Shown here: piece by piece, positions 17,344-27,165 of the stretch | Layout: each line of letters opens with the position of its first letter | How positions within the stretch are numbered: the first letter of the stretch is position 1 | From: Thermomonas haemolytica | GTDB taxonomy: Bacteria > Pseudomonadota > Gammaproteobacteria > Xanthomonadales > Xanthomonadaceae | NCBI RefSeq assembly: GCF_004346265.1 | Contig: NZ_SMAP01000005.1 | Location: 62,001 to 126,000, forward strand | Direction: 5' to 3' | Length of the DNA stretch: 64,000 nt | Made by a program: the position numbers and the translations under genes | Notes under the pieces: model-generated | Told to the model about the DNA's origin: nothing | The model's input: only the letters and a program-made list of their open reading frames with translations | Databases searched by the model: none

Positions 17344-18186
17344 ATGCATGAACTCCCCGGCGTGCACGGCATGGACTTCGCGATGGCGTTTTTCCCGATC
17401 TACCTGGCGCTGGGTGCGCTGGCCGGCGTGCTGGCCGGATTGCTGGGCATCGGCGGCGGGCTGGTGCTGGTGGGCGCGCTGGCGTGGCTGCTGCCGCTGC
17501 AGGGCGTATCCGCCGGCGCCGCCATGCATGCGGCGCTGGCCAGTTCGCTGGCCAGCATCGTGCTGACCGCGGCGGCCTCGGCGCGCGCGCACCACCGCCG
17601 CGGCAGCGTGCTGTGGCCGACGGTGGCGTGGATGGTGCCGGGCGTGCTGCTGGGCGGCTGGCTGGGCAGCCGCTTCGCGATCGCGCTGGACGGCGACGTG
17701 CTGCGCTGGTGCGTGGCCGCCTATTGCGCGTTGGTGGCGGTGCAACTGCTGGCCTCGCCGCCGGCCCCTGCCGGCGCGAGCGGGCGCGTGCCGCGCGGGC
17801 CCGGCTACAGCCTGGCGGGCATCGGCATCGGCGGGGTGTCGGCGGTGGTCGGCATCGGCGGCGGCAGCCTGACCGTGCCGCTGCTGGTCTGGCGCGGGGT
17901 AGCCCCGGTGCGCGCGGTGGGCACCTCGTCCGCTTGCGGCATCTTCATCGGCCTGGCCAGCGCGCTGGGCTATGCGCTGCAGGCGCCAGCGGGCGCGCTG
18001 CCGCTGGCTGGCGCGGTGGGCTACGTGTACCTGCCGGCGGCGCTGGGGGTGGCGGTCACCTCGGTGCTGGCGGCGCCGTACGGCACCCGGCTGGCGCATG
18101 CCCTGAGCGGGCAGGCGCTGAAGCGGGTGTTCGCCGGATTCCTGCTGCTGGTCGGCGCGGGGTTCGCCTATAGCGCGTTGCGCTGA
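17344..18186 (+). CDS. TauE/SafE family sulfite/organosulfur exporter-like permease
   Basis: 280 residues with about eight membrane helices. The family's two internal repeats are visible through the matching motifs GLLGIGGGLVLV (about residue 34) and VVGIGGGSLTVPLL (about residue 172). The protein is predicted in the inner membrane. Some members export sulfite, sulfoacetate or taurine breakdown products; others are uncharacterised, and no sulfur genes are adjacent. It starts 19 bases from the divergent transglycosylase gene, so their promoters must overlap. A later ATG (MDFAMAFF, 17374) is an alternative start. Confidence 0.88.
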   Translation: MHELPGVHGMDFAMAFFPIYLALGALAGVLAGLLGIGGGLVLVGALAWLLPLQGVSAGAAMHAALASSLASIVLTAAASARAHHRRGSVLWPTVAWMVPGVLLGGWLGSRFAIALDGDVLRWCVAAYCALVAVQLLASPPAPAGASGRVPRGPGYSLAGIGIGGVSAVVGIGGGSLTVPLLVWRGVAPVRAVGTSSACGIFIGLASALGYALQAPAGALPLAGAVGYVYLPAALGVAVTSVLAAPYGTRLAHALSGQALKRVFAGFLLLVGAGFAYSALR

Positions 18187-18945
18187 TCAGCGCAGCGCCG
18201 CCTCGGGCACGTCCAGCGCCATCGACACCGCCAGATGGTCGGACTGCGCGGCCGGCAGCGCCTGCATCGCCGCCACCGGCAGCGCCGGGGTCACCAGCAT
18301 ATGGTCGATCGCGCGCTGCGGCCGCCACGCGGGAAACGTGGGCAGACGCTGCGCCGGCGGCTGCAGACGGGTCTTGCGGTAGAGCAGCTGCATCTCGGGG
18401 CGGTCGGGGTCGCAGTTGAAATCGCCCATCAGCACCGCGTGCGGGGCGTTCGCCAGCAAGTCGGCGATGAAGTCCAGCTGCGCGCGCCGCGACTGCGCGC
18501 CCAGCGACAGGTGGGCGATGGCCACCGCCAGGCCGTCCTCGCCCTGGCCGAAGCGGGCCAGCAGCACGCCGCGGCCCTTGACCCGTCCCGGCAGCGGGTG
18601 GTCCTCCACCCGCATCGGCTGCAGCCGGCTCAGCAGGCCGTTGGCGCTGGAGGCCACGCCGCCGACGCGGCGGTTCGGCTGGTGGCTCCAGTAGGCGAAG
18701 CCGGCGCGCTCGGCCAGATAGTGGGTCTGGTTGGTGAAGCCCGAGCGCAGGCTGCCGGGATCGGCCTCCTGCAGGCCCACGATGTCATGCTGGCCTGCCA
18801 GCGCCGCGATGCTGTCCAGCGCGCCGCGCTTGTTGCCGGCCGGCAGCACGTGCGACCAGCTGCGCGCCACGTAGTCGCGGTAGCCGCGGGTGCTGGAGCC
18901 GGCCTGGATGTTGGCGCTCAGCAGGCGCAGCCGGCGGGTGGCCAT
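18187..18945 (-). CDS. Endonuclease/exonuclease/phosphatase (EEP) family protein
   Basis: 252 residues, no signal peptide. EEP metal-site motifs occur in order: RLLSANIQ, IVGLQEADPGS (the metal Glu), AHLSLGAQSRRAQL (His/Asn region), MGDFNCDPDRP (D-x-N) and SDHLAVSM (terminal SDH). The family covers DNA/RNA nucleases and phosphodiesterases; the substrate is open. Its place directly after two dsbA genes and cytochrome c4 is the conserved order in Pseudomonas and Xanthomonas. Confidence 0.9.
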   Translation of the reverse strand: MATRRLRLLSANIQAGSSTRGYRDYVARSWSHVLPAGNKRGALDSIAALAGQHDIVGLQEADPGSLRSGFTNQTHYLAERAGFAYWSHQPNRRVGGVASSANGLLSRLQPMRVEDHPLPGRVKGRGVLLARFGQGEDGLAVAIAHLSLGAQSRRAQLDFIADLLANAPHAVLMGDFNCDPDRPEMQLLYRKTRLQPPAQRLPTFPAWRPQRAIDHMLVTPALPVAAMQALPAAQSDHLAVSMALDVPEAALR

Positions 18946-18959
18946 GGGGCGCGCCGGGA

Positions 18960-19814
18960 TCAGGGCTTCGGCGCGTCCGCGGGGGCCTCGGCGGGCGCGG
19001 CGGCGGCCGGCGCGGTCGTGGCCAGCTTGGCGCGCTCGGCCACGATCAGCTGGTTCATGATCCGGAACATGTCGTCCACGGTCTTGCCCTTCACCCGGTA
19101 CTTGCCGTCGATCAGGAAGGTGGGGGTGCCCATCTGGTCGCCGTTGGCGAACGCGGCCTGCATGTAGGCGCGCGCGCGGTTGACCTTGGTGGCCACCGCG
19201 AAGCTCTGCATGCTGCTGAGGAACTGGCGCGGATCGACGCCGTAGTTGCCGTAGAACGCGGCGATCTCTTCCGGGGTGTCCATGCCGCGCTCGCCCTTCA
19301 GGGTCTGGTCGACGTGGATGGCGCGGAACAGGGCGTCGTGGGTCTTGTCCTCGATCCCCATCGCCTGCGCGGCGTAGAACGCCTTGGCGTAGTTGTCCCA
19401 CATCGAACCGAACGCGGCCGGCACGTACACGAAGTGGACATCGGCCGGCAGCTTGGCCTTCATCGCGGTGACGGTGGGCTGCACCATCGCGCAGAACGGG
19501 CAGACGTAGCCGAAGAACTCCACCACCTCGACCTTGCCGGGCGGGGTGTCGAACGGCTGGCCGTTCGGGATCACCACGTAGTCCACGCCCTCCACCGGCG
19601 GCGCCGCCTTGGCGGCGGCCTCCTCGGCGGCCTTCCACGCGGCCTCGGCCTGCGCCTTGCGCTGCGGGTCCTCGGCGCTGACGGCCTTGGCGGCGGCGGG
19701 CGCGCTGGTCGTGCTGGCGGCACTTGCATCTGTGGCGGGTGCCGGTGCGTCGTTCTTGCAGGCGGCCAGCGGCAGCAGGGCGATCAGGAGCAGGGCGTGG
19801 CGCAGGGCGGTCAT
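18960..19814 (-). CDS. dsbA: DsbA-family thiol:disulfide oxidoreductase, predicted lipoprotein
   Basis: 284 residues. The leader ends in the lipobox LLPLAAC, so the protein is probably lipid-anchored in the periplasm. An Ala-rich charged spacer follows (residues about 21-75). The thioredoxin fold has the active site C-P-F-C in FFGYVCPFCAM (about residue 105) and the cis-Pro loop GTPTFLID near residue 233. DsbA enzymes put disulfides into exported proteins and are re-oxidised by DsbB. Lipid anchoring is unusual for DsbA and known mainly in Neisseria and xanthomonads. It lies 11 bases after a second dsbA gene. Confidence 0.93.
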   Translation of the reverse strand: MTALRHALLLIALLPLAACKNDAPAPATDASAASTTSAPAAAKAVSAEDPQRKAQAEAAWKAAEEAAAKAAPPVEGVDYVVIPNGQPFDTPPGKVEVVEFFGYVCPFCAMVQPTVTAMKAKLPADVHFVYVPAAFGSMWDNYAKAFYAAQAMGIEDKTHDALFRAIHVDQTLKGERGMDTPEEIAAFYGNYGVDPRQFLSSMQSFAVATKVNRARAYMQAAFANGDQMGTPTFLIDGKYRVKGKTVDDMFRIMNQLIVAERAKLATTAPAAAAPAEAPADAPKP

Positions 19815-19825
19815 GGCGGTGTCGG

Positions 19826-20524
19826 TCAGTGGCGGGGGGAGGAAGGCTTGCCGGCGGGGGCGGCGGGCCTGGCCGGCGCGGGGCGCGCCGGGGCCAGGGC
19901 ATCGACCACCCGGCGGGCGTTGTCGAGCAGATTCTGGTAGCTGTTGCCGAGGATCTGGTAGCGACCGGCGACGATCAGGGTGGGCGTGCCCTCGACTTCG
20001 GTGCGGCGCTCGAACTCGAATGCATTGCGCAACGCGTCCAGCTGCGCCGGCTCGTCCTGCAGCGCGGCCTTGAGGGCGGCCACGTCAACGCCCTTCACCC
20101 GGCTGGCGAAGGCAAGGATCTGCGCGGCGTCGGCGTTGCGCGGCAACTCGCCGGTCTCGTGGATCGCCGCGAACAGGCGCGGGTGCAGCACGCTCAGCGC
20201 GCGCGCCTTGCGCGCCGCGAAATAGATGCGCGCCCACGGGTCGTTGCGGTCGGAGACCCACGGCACCAGCACCACCCGCGCATGCGCCGGCAGCTGCTTT
20301 TCCCAGGCCTCCAGCATCGGCGCGAAGTGCGCGCAGTGCGGGCAGGTGTAGGCGAAGACCTCGGCCACCTCGACCATCCCCGGCGGCAGCGCCTGGTACG
20401 GCTGGCCGTTGTCCAGGGTGCGGTATTGCACGCCTTCGGTCAGCCCCGGCAGGGGCGCCTGCGCGCGCGCGGGCGCAGCCAGCAGCGGCAACAGCAAGAC
20501 AAGCGACAGCAGCAGGGTCCGCAT
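19826..20524 (-). CDS. dsbA: DsbA-family thiol:disulfide oxidoreductase, soluble periplasmic
   Basis: 232 residues with a cleavable signal peptide (MRTLLLSLVLLLPLLAAPARA). The active site is C-P-H-C (FAYTCPHCAHF, near residue 62), the E. coli DsbA dipeptide, and the cis-Pro loop is EGTPTLIV. The C-terminus is Pro/Ala-rich and ends KPSSPRH. It is probably the main oxidant, with the lipoprotein paralogue downstream as partner. I chose the start at the signal peptide; an in-frame ATG 25 codons upstream gives a Pro/Arg-rich non-leader. Confidence 0.94.
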   Translation of the reverse strand: MRTLLLSLVLLLPLLAAPARAQAPLPGLTEGVQYRTLDNGQPYQALPPGMVEVAEVFAYTCPHCAHFAPMLEAWEKQLPAHARVVLVPWVSDRNDPWARIYFAARKARALSVLHPRLFAAIHETGELPRNADAAQILAFASRVKGVDVAALKAALQDEPAQLDALRNAFEFERRTEVEGTPTLIVAGRYQILGNSYQNLLDNARRVVDALAPARPAPARPAAPAGKPSSPRH

Positions 20525-20601
20525 GGTCAGAAGGCTCCGGCGGTGGGGACGGCCGCGCGAGGATGCCGCGGCCGGGGCCAACCCAGGGTGAAGCGGCACG
20601 C

Positions 20602-21336
20602 TCAGCGGGCGTGCAGGCCCTGCACGTAGCTGGCCAGGGACTGGATCTCCTCGTCGGTCAGCGGCTTGCTGACCATCGCCATCAGCTGGAAGTGGGCCGG
20701 ATTCTTGTAGCTGCTGGTGCCGGCGCGGTACTCCTCCAGACGGCGCGCCACGTAGGTGGCGTCCTGGCCGTGCAGGGCCGGGTAGGCCGGACCCGGATTA
20801 CCGCTGCCTGCCGGCCCGTGGCAGGCCATGCAGGCGGGAATGCCGCGGCTCGCGTCGCCGTCGCGGAACAGGCGCTCGCCGACCTGGTAGAACTTCATGC
20901 CCTTGTTCGGGCCATCCGCGATCACGGTGTCGTCGGCCACGCCAGCGCCGGCTTTCTGTTCGGCGAACCAGGCACCGACGTCGCGCATGTCCTGCGCGCT
21001 GAGCAGGCTGGCGAACGGCATCATCACCCCGGCCAGGCCGCTGGTGCGTTGACCGGTCTTGAATAGCTCGAGCTGCTCTGCGATGTAGCGCTCGGGCATG
21101 CCGGCGATGCGCGGGGCGTTCTGCTGCATGGCGTTGCCGTCCATGCCGTGGCAGGCGGCGCACACCCCGGCCTTGGCCTGCCCGGCCTTGGCATCGCCCC
21201 AGGTGGCCGGCTTCTCGTCCAGCGGTGCGGCCTGCACCGGGGCATTGTCGGGCGCGGCCACCGGCGTGCTTTGCGCATAGGCGATCGCGGCGATGGCAAG
21301 GCAGGCAATGCCGGCAAGGGCGTGGGCAGGACGCAT
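20602..21336 (-). CDS. Di-haem cytochrome c4
   Basis: 244 residues with a signal peptide (IACLAIAAIAYA). Two haem-binding CxxCH motifs are present: C-A-A-C-H (about residue 59) and C-M-A-C-H (about residue 162), one per cytochrome c domain, with axial Met candidates in MMPFASL and QLMAMVSKPL. Cytochrome c4 carries electrons from bc1 to terminal oxidases in the periplasm. It is followed by two dsbA genes, matching the cytochrome c4-dsbA layout of pseudomonads, and is divergent from engB. Confidence 0.95.
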   Translation of the reverse strand: MRPAHALAGIACLAIAAIAYAQSTPVAAPDNAPVQAAPLDEKPATWGDAKAGQAKAGVCAACHGMDGNAMQQNAPRIAGMPERYIAEQLELFKTGQRTSGLAGVMMPFASLLSAQDMRDVGAWFAEQKAGAGVADDTVIADGPNKGMKFYQVGERLFRDGDASRGIPACMACHGPAGSGNPGPAYPALHGQDATYVARRLEEYRAGTSSYKNPAHFQLMAMVSKPLTDEEIQSLASYVQGLHAR

Positions 21337-21484
21337 GCGGAACTCCACTGGACAGTTGGATGCGGGCGTGAATCGCCTTATCCGCCCGATTATGGTGGGG
21401 CCGGCGGGGACGGTCAAACCGCGCCCACGGCGCGGCCAGGCCACGGCCAGACGACGGGCGGGGCAGGCCTGGGCGTGCGATCCT

Positions 21485-22102
21485 ATGCCGATGGCCGTCC
21501 CCAATCCGTTCGCCCGCGCCCAGTATTCGCTGGCCGCGCATACCCTGCGCCAGCTGCCCGCCGACGGCGGGTTCGAAGTCGCCTTCGCCGGCCGCTCGAA
21601 CGCCGGCAAGTCCTCCGCGCTGAATGCCCTGTGCCAGCAGAACGCGCTGGCGCGGGTGTCCAAGACCCCAGGCCGCACCCAGCAGCTGGTGTTCTTCGGA
21701 ATCCCGCCGCATCCGGACAAATACCTGGTGGACCTGCCCGGCTACGGCTATGCCAAGGTGCCGCAGGACCTGCAGGCGCACTGGCAGGCGTTCATCGATG
21801 CCTATTTCGCCAGCCGGTTCGCGCTGCGCGGGCTGGTGGTGGTGATGGACGTGCGCCATCCGCTGAAGGATTACGACCGCCAGATGCTGGGCTATGCCAT
21901 GCGCCGCGGGCTGCCGGCGCACGCGCTGCTGACCAAGGCCGACAAGCTCGGCCGCGGCGCCGCCGGCAACACCCTGCAGGCGGTGCGCGCGGAACTGGCG
22001 CGGGCGTTCGCCGACAGCGTCAGCGTGCAGCTGTTCTCGGCCGAATCCCGGCAGGGCGTGGACGAACTGCGCGCCACCGTCGCCGGCTGGCTGGAGCTGT
22101 AA
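21485..22102 (+). CDS. engB: Ribosome biogenesis GTPase EngB (YihA/YsxC)
   Basis: 205 residues. The G1 loop is GRSNAGKSS (about residue 39), G3 DLPGYG, G4 TKADK and G5 SAES. EngB is an essential GTPase in 50S assembly. Two ATGs two codons apart (21485 and 21491) are both possible starts. It is divergent from cytochrome c4, a conserved arrangement. Confidence 0.96.
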   Translation: MPMAVPNPFARAQYSLAAHTLRQLPADGGFEVAFAGRSNAGKSSALNALCQQNALARVSKTPGRTQQLVFFGIPPHPDKYLVDLPGYGYAKVPQDLQAHWQAFIDAYFASRFALRGLVVVMDVRHPLKDYDRQMLGYAMRRGLPAHALLTKADKLGRGAAGNTLQAVRAELARAFADSVSVQLFSAESRQGVDELRATVAGWLEL

Positions 22103-22229
22103 GCCCGGCATCGCCTGCCCGCCGCGCGGCGATTGCGTACGCCCGCGGAACACAGATGCCGCTCCTTCGCGGCTGCGCCGGATGCGCGCGGCCGGCTATC
22201 CTGCCCCACCGTTTCGACAGGCCACGCCG

Positions 22230-23594
22230 ATGTCCGGACCCAGCACCGCCAGCGACGCCCCGATCACCGACCACCGCCAGCTGGTGGAGGTGCTGGCTTC
22301 CGGCGAGAAGCCGCGCGCGGCCTGGCGCATCGGCACCGAGCACGAGAAGTTCGGCTTCCGCCTGGACGACCTGCGGCCGCCGGCGTTCGACGGCGAGCGC
22401 GGCATCGAGGCGCTGCTGACGGGCCTGACCCGCTTCGGCTGGCAGCCGTACGCCGAGAACGGGCGCGTGATCGCGCTCGCGCGCGAGGGCGCCTCGGTGA
22501 CGCTGGAGCCGGCCGGTCAGCTGGAACTGTCCGGTGCCCCGCTGGAAACCCTGCACCAGACCTGCAAGGAAGTCGGCACCCACCTGCGCGAGGTGCGCGA
22601 GGTCGCCGACGAGTTGCAGCTCGGCTTCCTCGGCATGGGCTTTCAACCCAAATGGCGGCGCGAAGACATGCCGTGGATGCCGAAGGGGCGCTACCAGATC
22701 ATGAAGGCCTACATGCCCAAGGTCGGCCGCCTCGGCCTGGACATGATGACCCGCACCTGCACGGTGCAGGTCAACCTGGACTACGCCAGCGAAGCGGACA
22801 TGGTGAAGAAGTTCCGGGTGTCGCTGGCACTGCAACCCATCGCCACCGCGCTGTTCGCCGATTCGCCGTTTACCGAAGGCAAGCCCAACGGCTACCAGAG
22901 CTACCGCTCGCACATCTGGACCGACACCGACCCGGACCGCACCGGCATGCTCGACTTCGTGTTCGAGGACGGCTTCGGCTACGAGCGCTACGTCGACTAC
23001 CTGCTCGATGTGCCGATGTACTTCAGCCATCGCGACGGCATATACCACGACGCCAGCGGGCAGAGCTTCCGCGACTTCCTGGTCGGGCGCCTGCCCGCGC
23101 TGCCGGGCGCGCTACCGACCCTGCGCGACTGGAACGACCACATGACCACCGCCTTCCCCGAGGTGCGGCTGAAGAAATACCTGGAGATGCGCGGCGCCGA
23201 CAGCGGCCCGTGGAACCGCATCTGCGCGCTGCCGGCGTTCTGGGTGGGGTTGCTGTACGACGATGCCGCGCTGGATGCGGCCTGGGACCTGGTCAAGGAT
23301 TTCACCCTGGCCGAGCGCCACGCCCTGCGCGACGGCGTGCCGCGGCATGCGCTGGATCTGCCCTTCCGCAACGGAAGCGTGCGCGACCTGGCGCGCGAGG
23401 CGCTGAAGATCGCGCTGGACGGCCTGCGCCGGCGCGCCCGCGCGGATGCCTGCGGCGCCGACGAGACCGGTTTCCTCACGCCGCTGCTGGAGATCGCCGA
23501 ATCCGGCCAGACCCCGGCGCAGCGCAAGCTGGAGCTGTTCCACGGCCCCTGGCAGGGCAGCGTGGACCCGGTGTTCCGCGAGTTCGCGTACTGA
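22230..23594 (+). CDS. gshA: Glutamate-cysteine ligase, plant/proteobacterial type
   Basis: 454 residues. First step of glutathione synthesis, joining Glu and Cys with [14 protein letters not shown] (about residue 32) is the Glu/Mg-binding block of the GCS2-like plant-type family, which differs from the E. coli Gsh[15 protein letters not shown] and [13 protein letters not shown] follow. I chose the ATG at 22230 ([11 protein letters not shown]), just after acagg; an upstream ATG adds 16 residues that look non-coding. The gene is followed 58 bases on by ppc. Glutathione supply fits the glutaredoxin and peroxide genes elsewhere in the window. Confidence 0.93.
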   Translation: MSGPSTASDAPITDHRQLVEVLASGEKPRAAWRIGTEHEKFGFRLDDLRPPAFDGERGIEALLTGLTRFGWQPYAENGRVIALAREGASVTLEPAGQLELSGAPLETLHQTCKEVGTHLREVREVADELQLGFLGMGFQPKWRREDMPWMPKGRYQIMKAYMPKVGRLGLDMMTRTCTVQVNLDYASEADMVKKFRVSLALQPIATALFADSPFTEGKPNGYQSYRSHIWTDTDPDRTGMLDFVFEDGFGYERYVDYLLDVPMYFSHRDGIYHDASGQSFRDFLVGRLPALPGALPTLRDWNDHMTTAFPEVRLKKYLEMRGADSGPWNRICALPAFWVGLLYDDAALDAAWDLVKDFTLAERHALRDGVPRHALDLPFRNGSVRDLAREALKIALDGLRRRARADACGADETGFLTPLLEIAESGQTPAQRKLELFHGPWQGSVDPVFREFAY

Positions 23595-23652
23595 AGGGCT
23601 CCTGCGCACGCCACCACGCCGCGATCACCCGGTGGTCGCTACCCTTGGCACC

Positions 23653-26373
23653 ATGCACGACGAATCCGGGAACGAGCCGCTGCGCGAAGAGCTGGACTTC
23701 GCGCCCACCGACTACCTGCTGCGCGAGGACGTGCGCACCCTCGGCGCGCTGGTCGGCGAGATCCTGGCCGAGCAGTGCGGGCCCGGGTTCCTGCGCGAGG
23801 TGGAGGAGATCCGCCGGCTGGCGATCCGCCGGCGCGAGCAGGACGCGCCGGTCGCGGAACTGGCCGAGCGCCTGGCCGGGGTGCCGCTGGCCGAGGCGGA
23901 CGCGCTGGTGCGCGCGTTCTCGGCCTATTTCGGCGCCACCAACCTGGCCGAGCGCGTGCACCGCATCCGCCGCCGGCGCGATTACCAGCGCCAGGGCGGG
24001 GCGCCGCAGCCGGGCGGGCTGGAGGCGGAGCTGCTGGCGCTGCAGGCGGACGGGGTGCCGCTGCAGGCGCTGGACGCGCTGCTGGCGCGGCTGCGGATCG
24101 AGCCGGTGTTCACCGCGCATCCCACCGAGGCGGTGCGGCGGGTGCTGCTGGAGAAGGAGCGCGAGGTGGTGCGCCGGCTGGTGGCCGACATCGACCGCCA
24201 GCTCACGCCGGCCGAGCGCGCCAGCGGGCTGGAGCGCATCCGCTTCGCGCTGACCGCGGCCTGGCAGACCTCGGACGCGCCGCCGGCGCGGCCCAGCGTG
24301 GCCGACGAGCGCGAGCACGTCGGCTTCTACCTGGGCGAGGTGCTGTACCGGGTGCTGCCGGTGTTCCACGAAACCCTGGACGCGGCGATCACCCGCGCCT
24401 ACGGCCGCCCGCTGCCGCTGCCGCCGCTGCTGCGCTTCGGCACCTGGGTGGGCGGCGACATGGACGGCAACCCCAACATCGGCGCCGACACCGTGCTGGC
24501 CGCGCTGGAGGCGCAGCGCGCACAGGTGCTGGGGAACTACCGCGCCGACCTCGGGCGGCTGGCGATGCTGCTCACCCAGACCCGCGACCGGGTTGCGGTG
24601 GAACCCGAGGTGGAGGCCCGCATCGCGGCCGCGCAGGCGCTGCTGGGCGAGGCGCTGGACCCCGATCCGCGGCACGCGGACATGCCCTACCGTCAGCTGC
24701 TGGAGGCGATGCGCGCGCGCCTGCGCGCCACCGCGGCCAACGATGCGGTGCGCGGCTATCCCGGGCCGCAGGTGCTGCTGGAGGACCTCGCCGCGATCGA
24801 CGTCAGCCTGGCGCACCACCGCGGCGAGCATGCCGGGCGCTTCGCGGTGCGGCGGATCATGCGCCGCGTGGAGTGCTTCGGCTTCCACCTCGCCACCCTC
24901 GACCTGCGCCAGGATTCGGCCGTGCACGATGCCGCGCTGGCCGCGTTGCTGGAGGCACCGGACTGGGCCGAGCAGGCGGTGGAGGCGCGGGTGGCGCGCC
25001 TGCATGCGCTGCTCGATGGCGCGCCGGTGGCGCAGCCGGCGGCCCCGGAGGCGGCGGCCACCCTCGCAGCGTTCGCCGCGGCCGGGCAGGCGCGGCGGCG
25101 GTTCGGCGCGCAGGCGATCGGGCCCTACATCATCAGCATGAGCCGCAGCGCCGCGGACGCGCTGGCGGTGCTGGTGCTGGCGCGCATCGCCGGCTGCGTG
25201 GAGGACGGCGAGGTGCCGCTGGACGTGGCGCCGCTGTTCGAGACCGTGGGCGATTTGCAGGCGGCGGCCGGGGTGATGCGCGCGCTGTTCGCGGACCCCG
25301 CCTACCGCCGCCACCTGGCCGCGCGCGGCGACCACCAGATGGTGATGCTGGGCTATTCCGACAGCGCCAAGGACGGTGGCCTGCTCGCCTCGCGCTGGGC
25401 GCTGCAGCGTGCGCAGGTGGAGCTGCTGGAGGTGGCGCGTGAGGCCGGCGTGCGGCTGGCGTTCTTCCACGGCCGCGGGGGGTCGGTCAGCCGCGGTGGT
25501 GGCAAGACCGGGCGCGCGATCGTGGCCGCGCCGCGCGGTTCGGTGGATGGCTATTTCCGCCTGACCGAGCAGGGCGAGGTGATTCACCGCAAGTACGGCA
25601 TCCGCGCGCTGGCGCTGCGCAACCTCGAGCAGATGGCCGGCGCGGTGCTGCGCGCCTCGCTGCGGCCGCGCGCGCCGGAGCCGCGCGAGCCCGGCTGGCG
25701 CGCCATGGCCGACGCGCTGGCCGCCGATGCGCGCGCGCACTACCGCGCGCTGGTGCACGCGCATCCCGATTTCCCCGCGTATTTCCGCGCCGCCACCCCG
25801 ATCGACGTGATCGAGCAACTGCACATCGGCTCGCGCCCGTCGCGCCGGCGCGACGGCAGCATCGCCAACCTGCGCGCGATCCCGTGGGTGTTCGCCTGGG
25901 CGCAGAACCGCTCCGGCCTGACCGGCTGGTACGGCCTGGGCACCGCGCTGCAGCGTGGGATCGACACCCACGGGCTGGACGCGATGGCGGCGATGACCCG
26001 CGACTGGCCGTTCTTCGCCGCGATGATCGACGACGTGGAGATGCTGCTGGCGAAGTCGGATCTGGCGATCTTCGAGCGCTATTCGCGCCTGGCCGGCCCG
26101 CTGCACGAGGCCTTCTTCCCCGGCATCGCCGCCGAATTCGCGCGCGTGCGCGCGGCGATCCCGGCGCTCAAGCAGCGCAGTGGCCTGCTGGCCGACGACT
26201 ACCGGCTGCGGCTGTCGATCCGCCTGCGCAATCCTTACGTGGACCCGATCAGCCTGTTGCAGGTGGACCTGCTGCGGCGCTGGCGCGAAGGCGGCCGCAG
26301 CGACGAGGCGCTGCTGCGCGCGCTGGTCTCCACCGTCAACGGGATCGCGGCGGGCATCCAGAACACCGGCTGA
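23653..26373 (+). CDS. ppc: Phosphoenolpyruvate carboxylase
   Basis: 906 residues, the normal length. It carboxylates PEP to oxaloacetate (anaplerosis). The catalytic His is in FTAHPTEAVRR (about residue 158). GTWVGGDMDGNPNI is the PEP-binding region, FHGRGGSVSRGGG the mobile glycine loop, and the C-terminus ends in the invariant QNTG. The start ATG (MHDESGNEPL) follows ttggcacc; an upstream ATG in frame would overlap gshA and is rejected. An inverted repeat 9 bases after the stop probably ends the transcript. Confidence 0.98.
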   Translation: MHDESGNEPLREELDFAPTDYLLREDVRTLGALVGEILAEQCGPGFLREVEEIRRLAIRRREQDAPVAELAERLAGVPLAEADALVRAFSAYFGATNLAERVHRIRRRRDYQRQGGAPQPGGLEAELLALQADGVPLQALDALLARLRIEPVFTAHPTEAVRRVLLEKEREVVRRLVADIDRQLTPAERASGLERIRFALTAAWQTSDAPPARPSVADEREHVGFYLGEVLYRVLPVFHETLDAAITRAYGRPLPLPPLLRFGTWVGGDMDGNPNIGADTVLAALEAQRAQVLGNYRADLGRLAMLLTQTRDRVAVEPEVEARIAAAQALLGEALDPDPRHADMPYRQLLEAMRARLRATAANDAVRGYPGPQVLLEDLAAIDVSLAHHRGEHAGRFAVRRIMRRVECFGFHLATLDLRQDSAVHDAALAALLEAPDWAEQAVEARVARLHALLDGAPVAQPAAPEAAATLAAFAAAGQARRRFGAQAIGPYIISMSRSAADALAVLVLARIAGCVEDGEVPLDVAPLFETVGDLQAAAGVMRALFADPAYRRHLAARGDHQMVMLGYSDSAKDGGLLASRWALQRAQVELLEVAREAGVRLAFFHGRGGSVSRGGGKTGRAIVAAPRGSVDGYFRLTEQGEVIHRKYGIRALALRNLEQMAGAVLRASLRPRAPEPREPGWRAMADALAADARAHYRALVHAHPDFPAYFRAATPIDVIEQLHIGSRPSRRRDGSIANLRAIPWVFAWAQNRSGLTGWYGLGTALQRGIDTHGLDAMAAMTRDWPFFAAMIDDVEMLLAKSDLAIFERYSRLAGPLHEAFFPGIAAEFARVRAAIPALKQRSGLLADDYRLRLSIRLRNPYVDPISLLQVDLLRRWREGGRSDEALLRALVSTVNGIAAGIQNTG

Positions 26374-26381
26374 GCGCGCCG

Positions 26382-26418
26382 GCCCGTTCGTGGTTCGACA
26401 GGCTCACCACGAACGGGC
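26382..26418. repeat. TTCG-family inverted repeat after ppc (terminator-like)
   Basis: A perfect 13-base stem, GCCCGTTCGTGGT against ACCACGAACGGGC, encloses the loop tcgacaggctc. There is no T-run. It stands between the convergent ppc and ATP-pyrophosphatase genes and could block transcription from both sides. Two related copies occur at 39184-39220 and about 39264-39300, so this is a dispersed repeat family, not a unique terminator. Confidence 0.85.
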
Positions 26419-26441
26419 GCGCCGCCCGTCCACGTGAAGCG

Positions 26442-27149
26442 TCAGGCCTGCGGCGGATCGTCGGCAGGCGGGCCGTCCGCGGCGAGCAGGAAATCGGTGT
26501 AGGCGAAGCGGCCATCGCGCAGCACGGTGTCGCCACGCGCCAGCGCCAGCGGGGTGGCGAACATCGGGCCGGCCTCCACGCAGGTGTGGAACTCGCCGTG
26601 TTCGCCGCAGGGGTCGATGGCGGCCGGCAGCGCCTGCAGCAATGTGGCGTCGAACGCGCGCCCCGCGAAGCTGGCGTCGAGCTGCCGGGTGTCCACGCAG
26701 CATAGGTGTGCGCGCAGGCCGCCGGCCTGCATCGCCCGCGCAAGCTCGGTGGTGTCGCTGCCGAACAGCGGGAACAGCGGCGTCCAGCCCAGCCGCGCGC
26801 ATAGCCCCTCGCGCCAGGCGCGGATGTCGGCCAGGAACAGGTCGCCGAAGGCGATATGCATGATCCCCGGCCAGCGCGTCCGCGCGCGTGCCAGCGCGTC
26901 CGCGAAGCTCGCCTCGTAGCGCGCGTTGTCGGCCGCCTGCGGGATCCAGGCCTCGATCACCGGCAATCCCGCGGCGCGCGCCTGCGCGTGCAGGACCTCG
27001 CGGCGGATGCCCTGCATCGAGACGCGGTCGTAGCCTTCGGTGAGGGTGGTCAGCAGGCCGACCACCTCGACCTCGCCGGCCTGGCGCAGCGCGTGCAGGG
27101 CCCAAGCGGCGTCCTTGCCGCCGCTCCACGACAGCAAGGCGGGCGTCAT
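26442..27149 (-). CDS. Dph6-related adenine-nucleotide alpha hydrolase (ATP pyrophosphatase)
   Basis: 235 residues. The PP-loop is LLSWSGGKDAAWAL at residue 5, the ATP-binding motif of the N-type ATP-PPase superfamily. The Dph6 (diphthamide ammonia ligase)-like family also shows HIAFGDLFLADIRAWRE and EFHTCVEAGPMF. Bacteria lack diphthamide, so the target must be something else; it is not known. Four Cys are scattered without a zinc pattern. It is the last gene of a minus-strand run with the small gene upstream (16 bases between). Confidence 0.85.
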   Translation of the reverse strand: MTPALLSWSGGKDAAWALHALRQAGEVEVVGLLTTLTEGYDRVSMQGIRREVLHAQARAAGLPVIEAWIPQAADNARYEASFADALARARTRWPGIMHIAFGDLFLADIRAWREGLCARLGWTPLFPLFGSDTTELARAMQAGGLRAHLCCVDTRQLDASFAGRAFDATLLQALPAAIDPCGEHGEFHTCVEAGPMFATPLALARGDTVLRDGRFAYTDFLLAADGPPADDPPQA

Positions 27150-27165
27150 GGCGGGGTGCGCGCGG

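Noticed and set aside
23476-26106. Long open frame antisense to ppc
   Set aside because: Same shadow signature (RRRRG, HHQR runs); ppc is complete on the plus strand.
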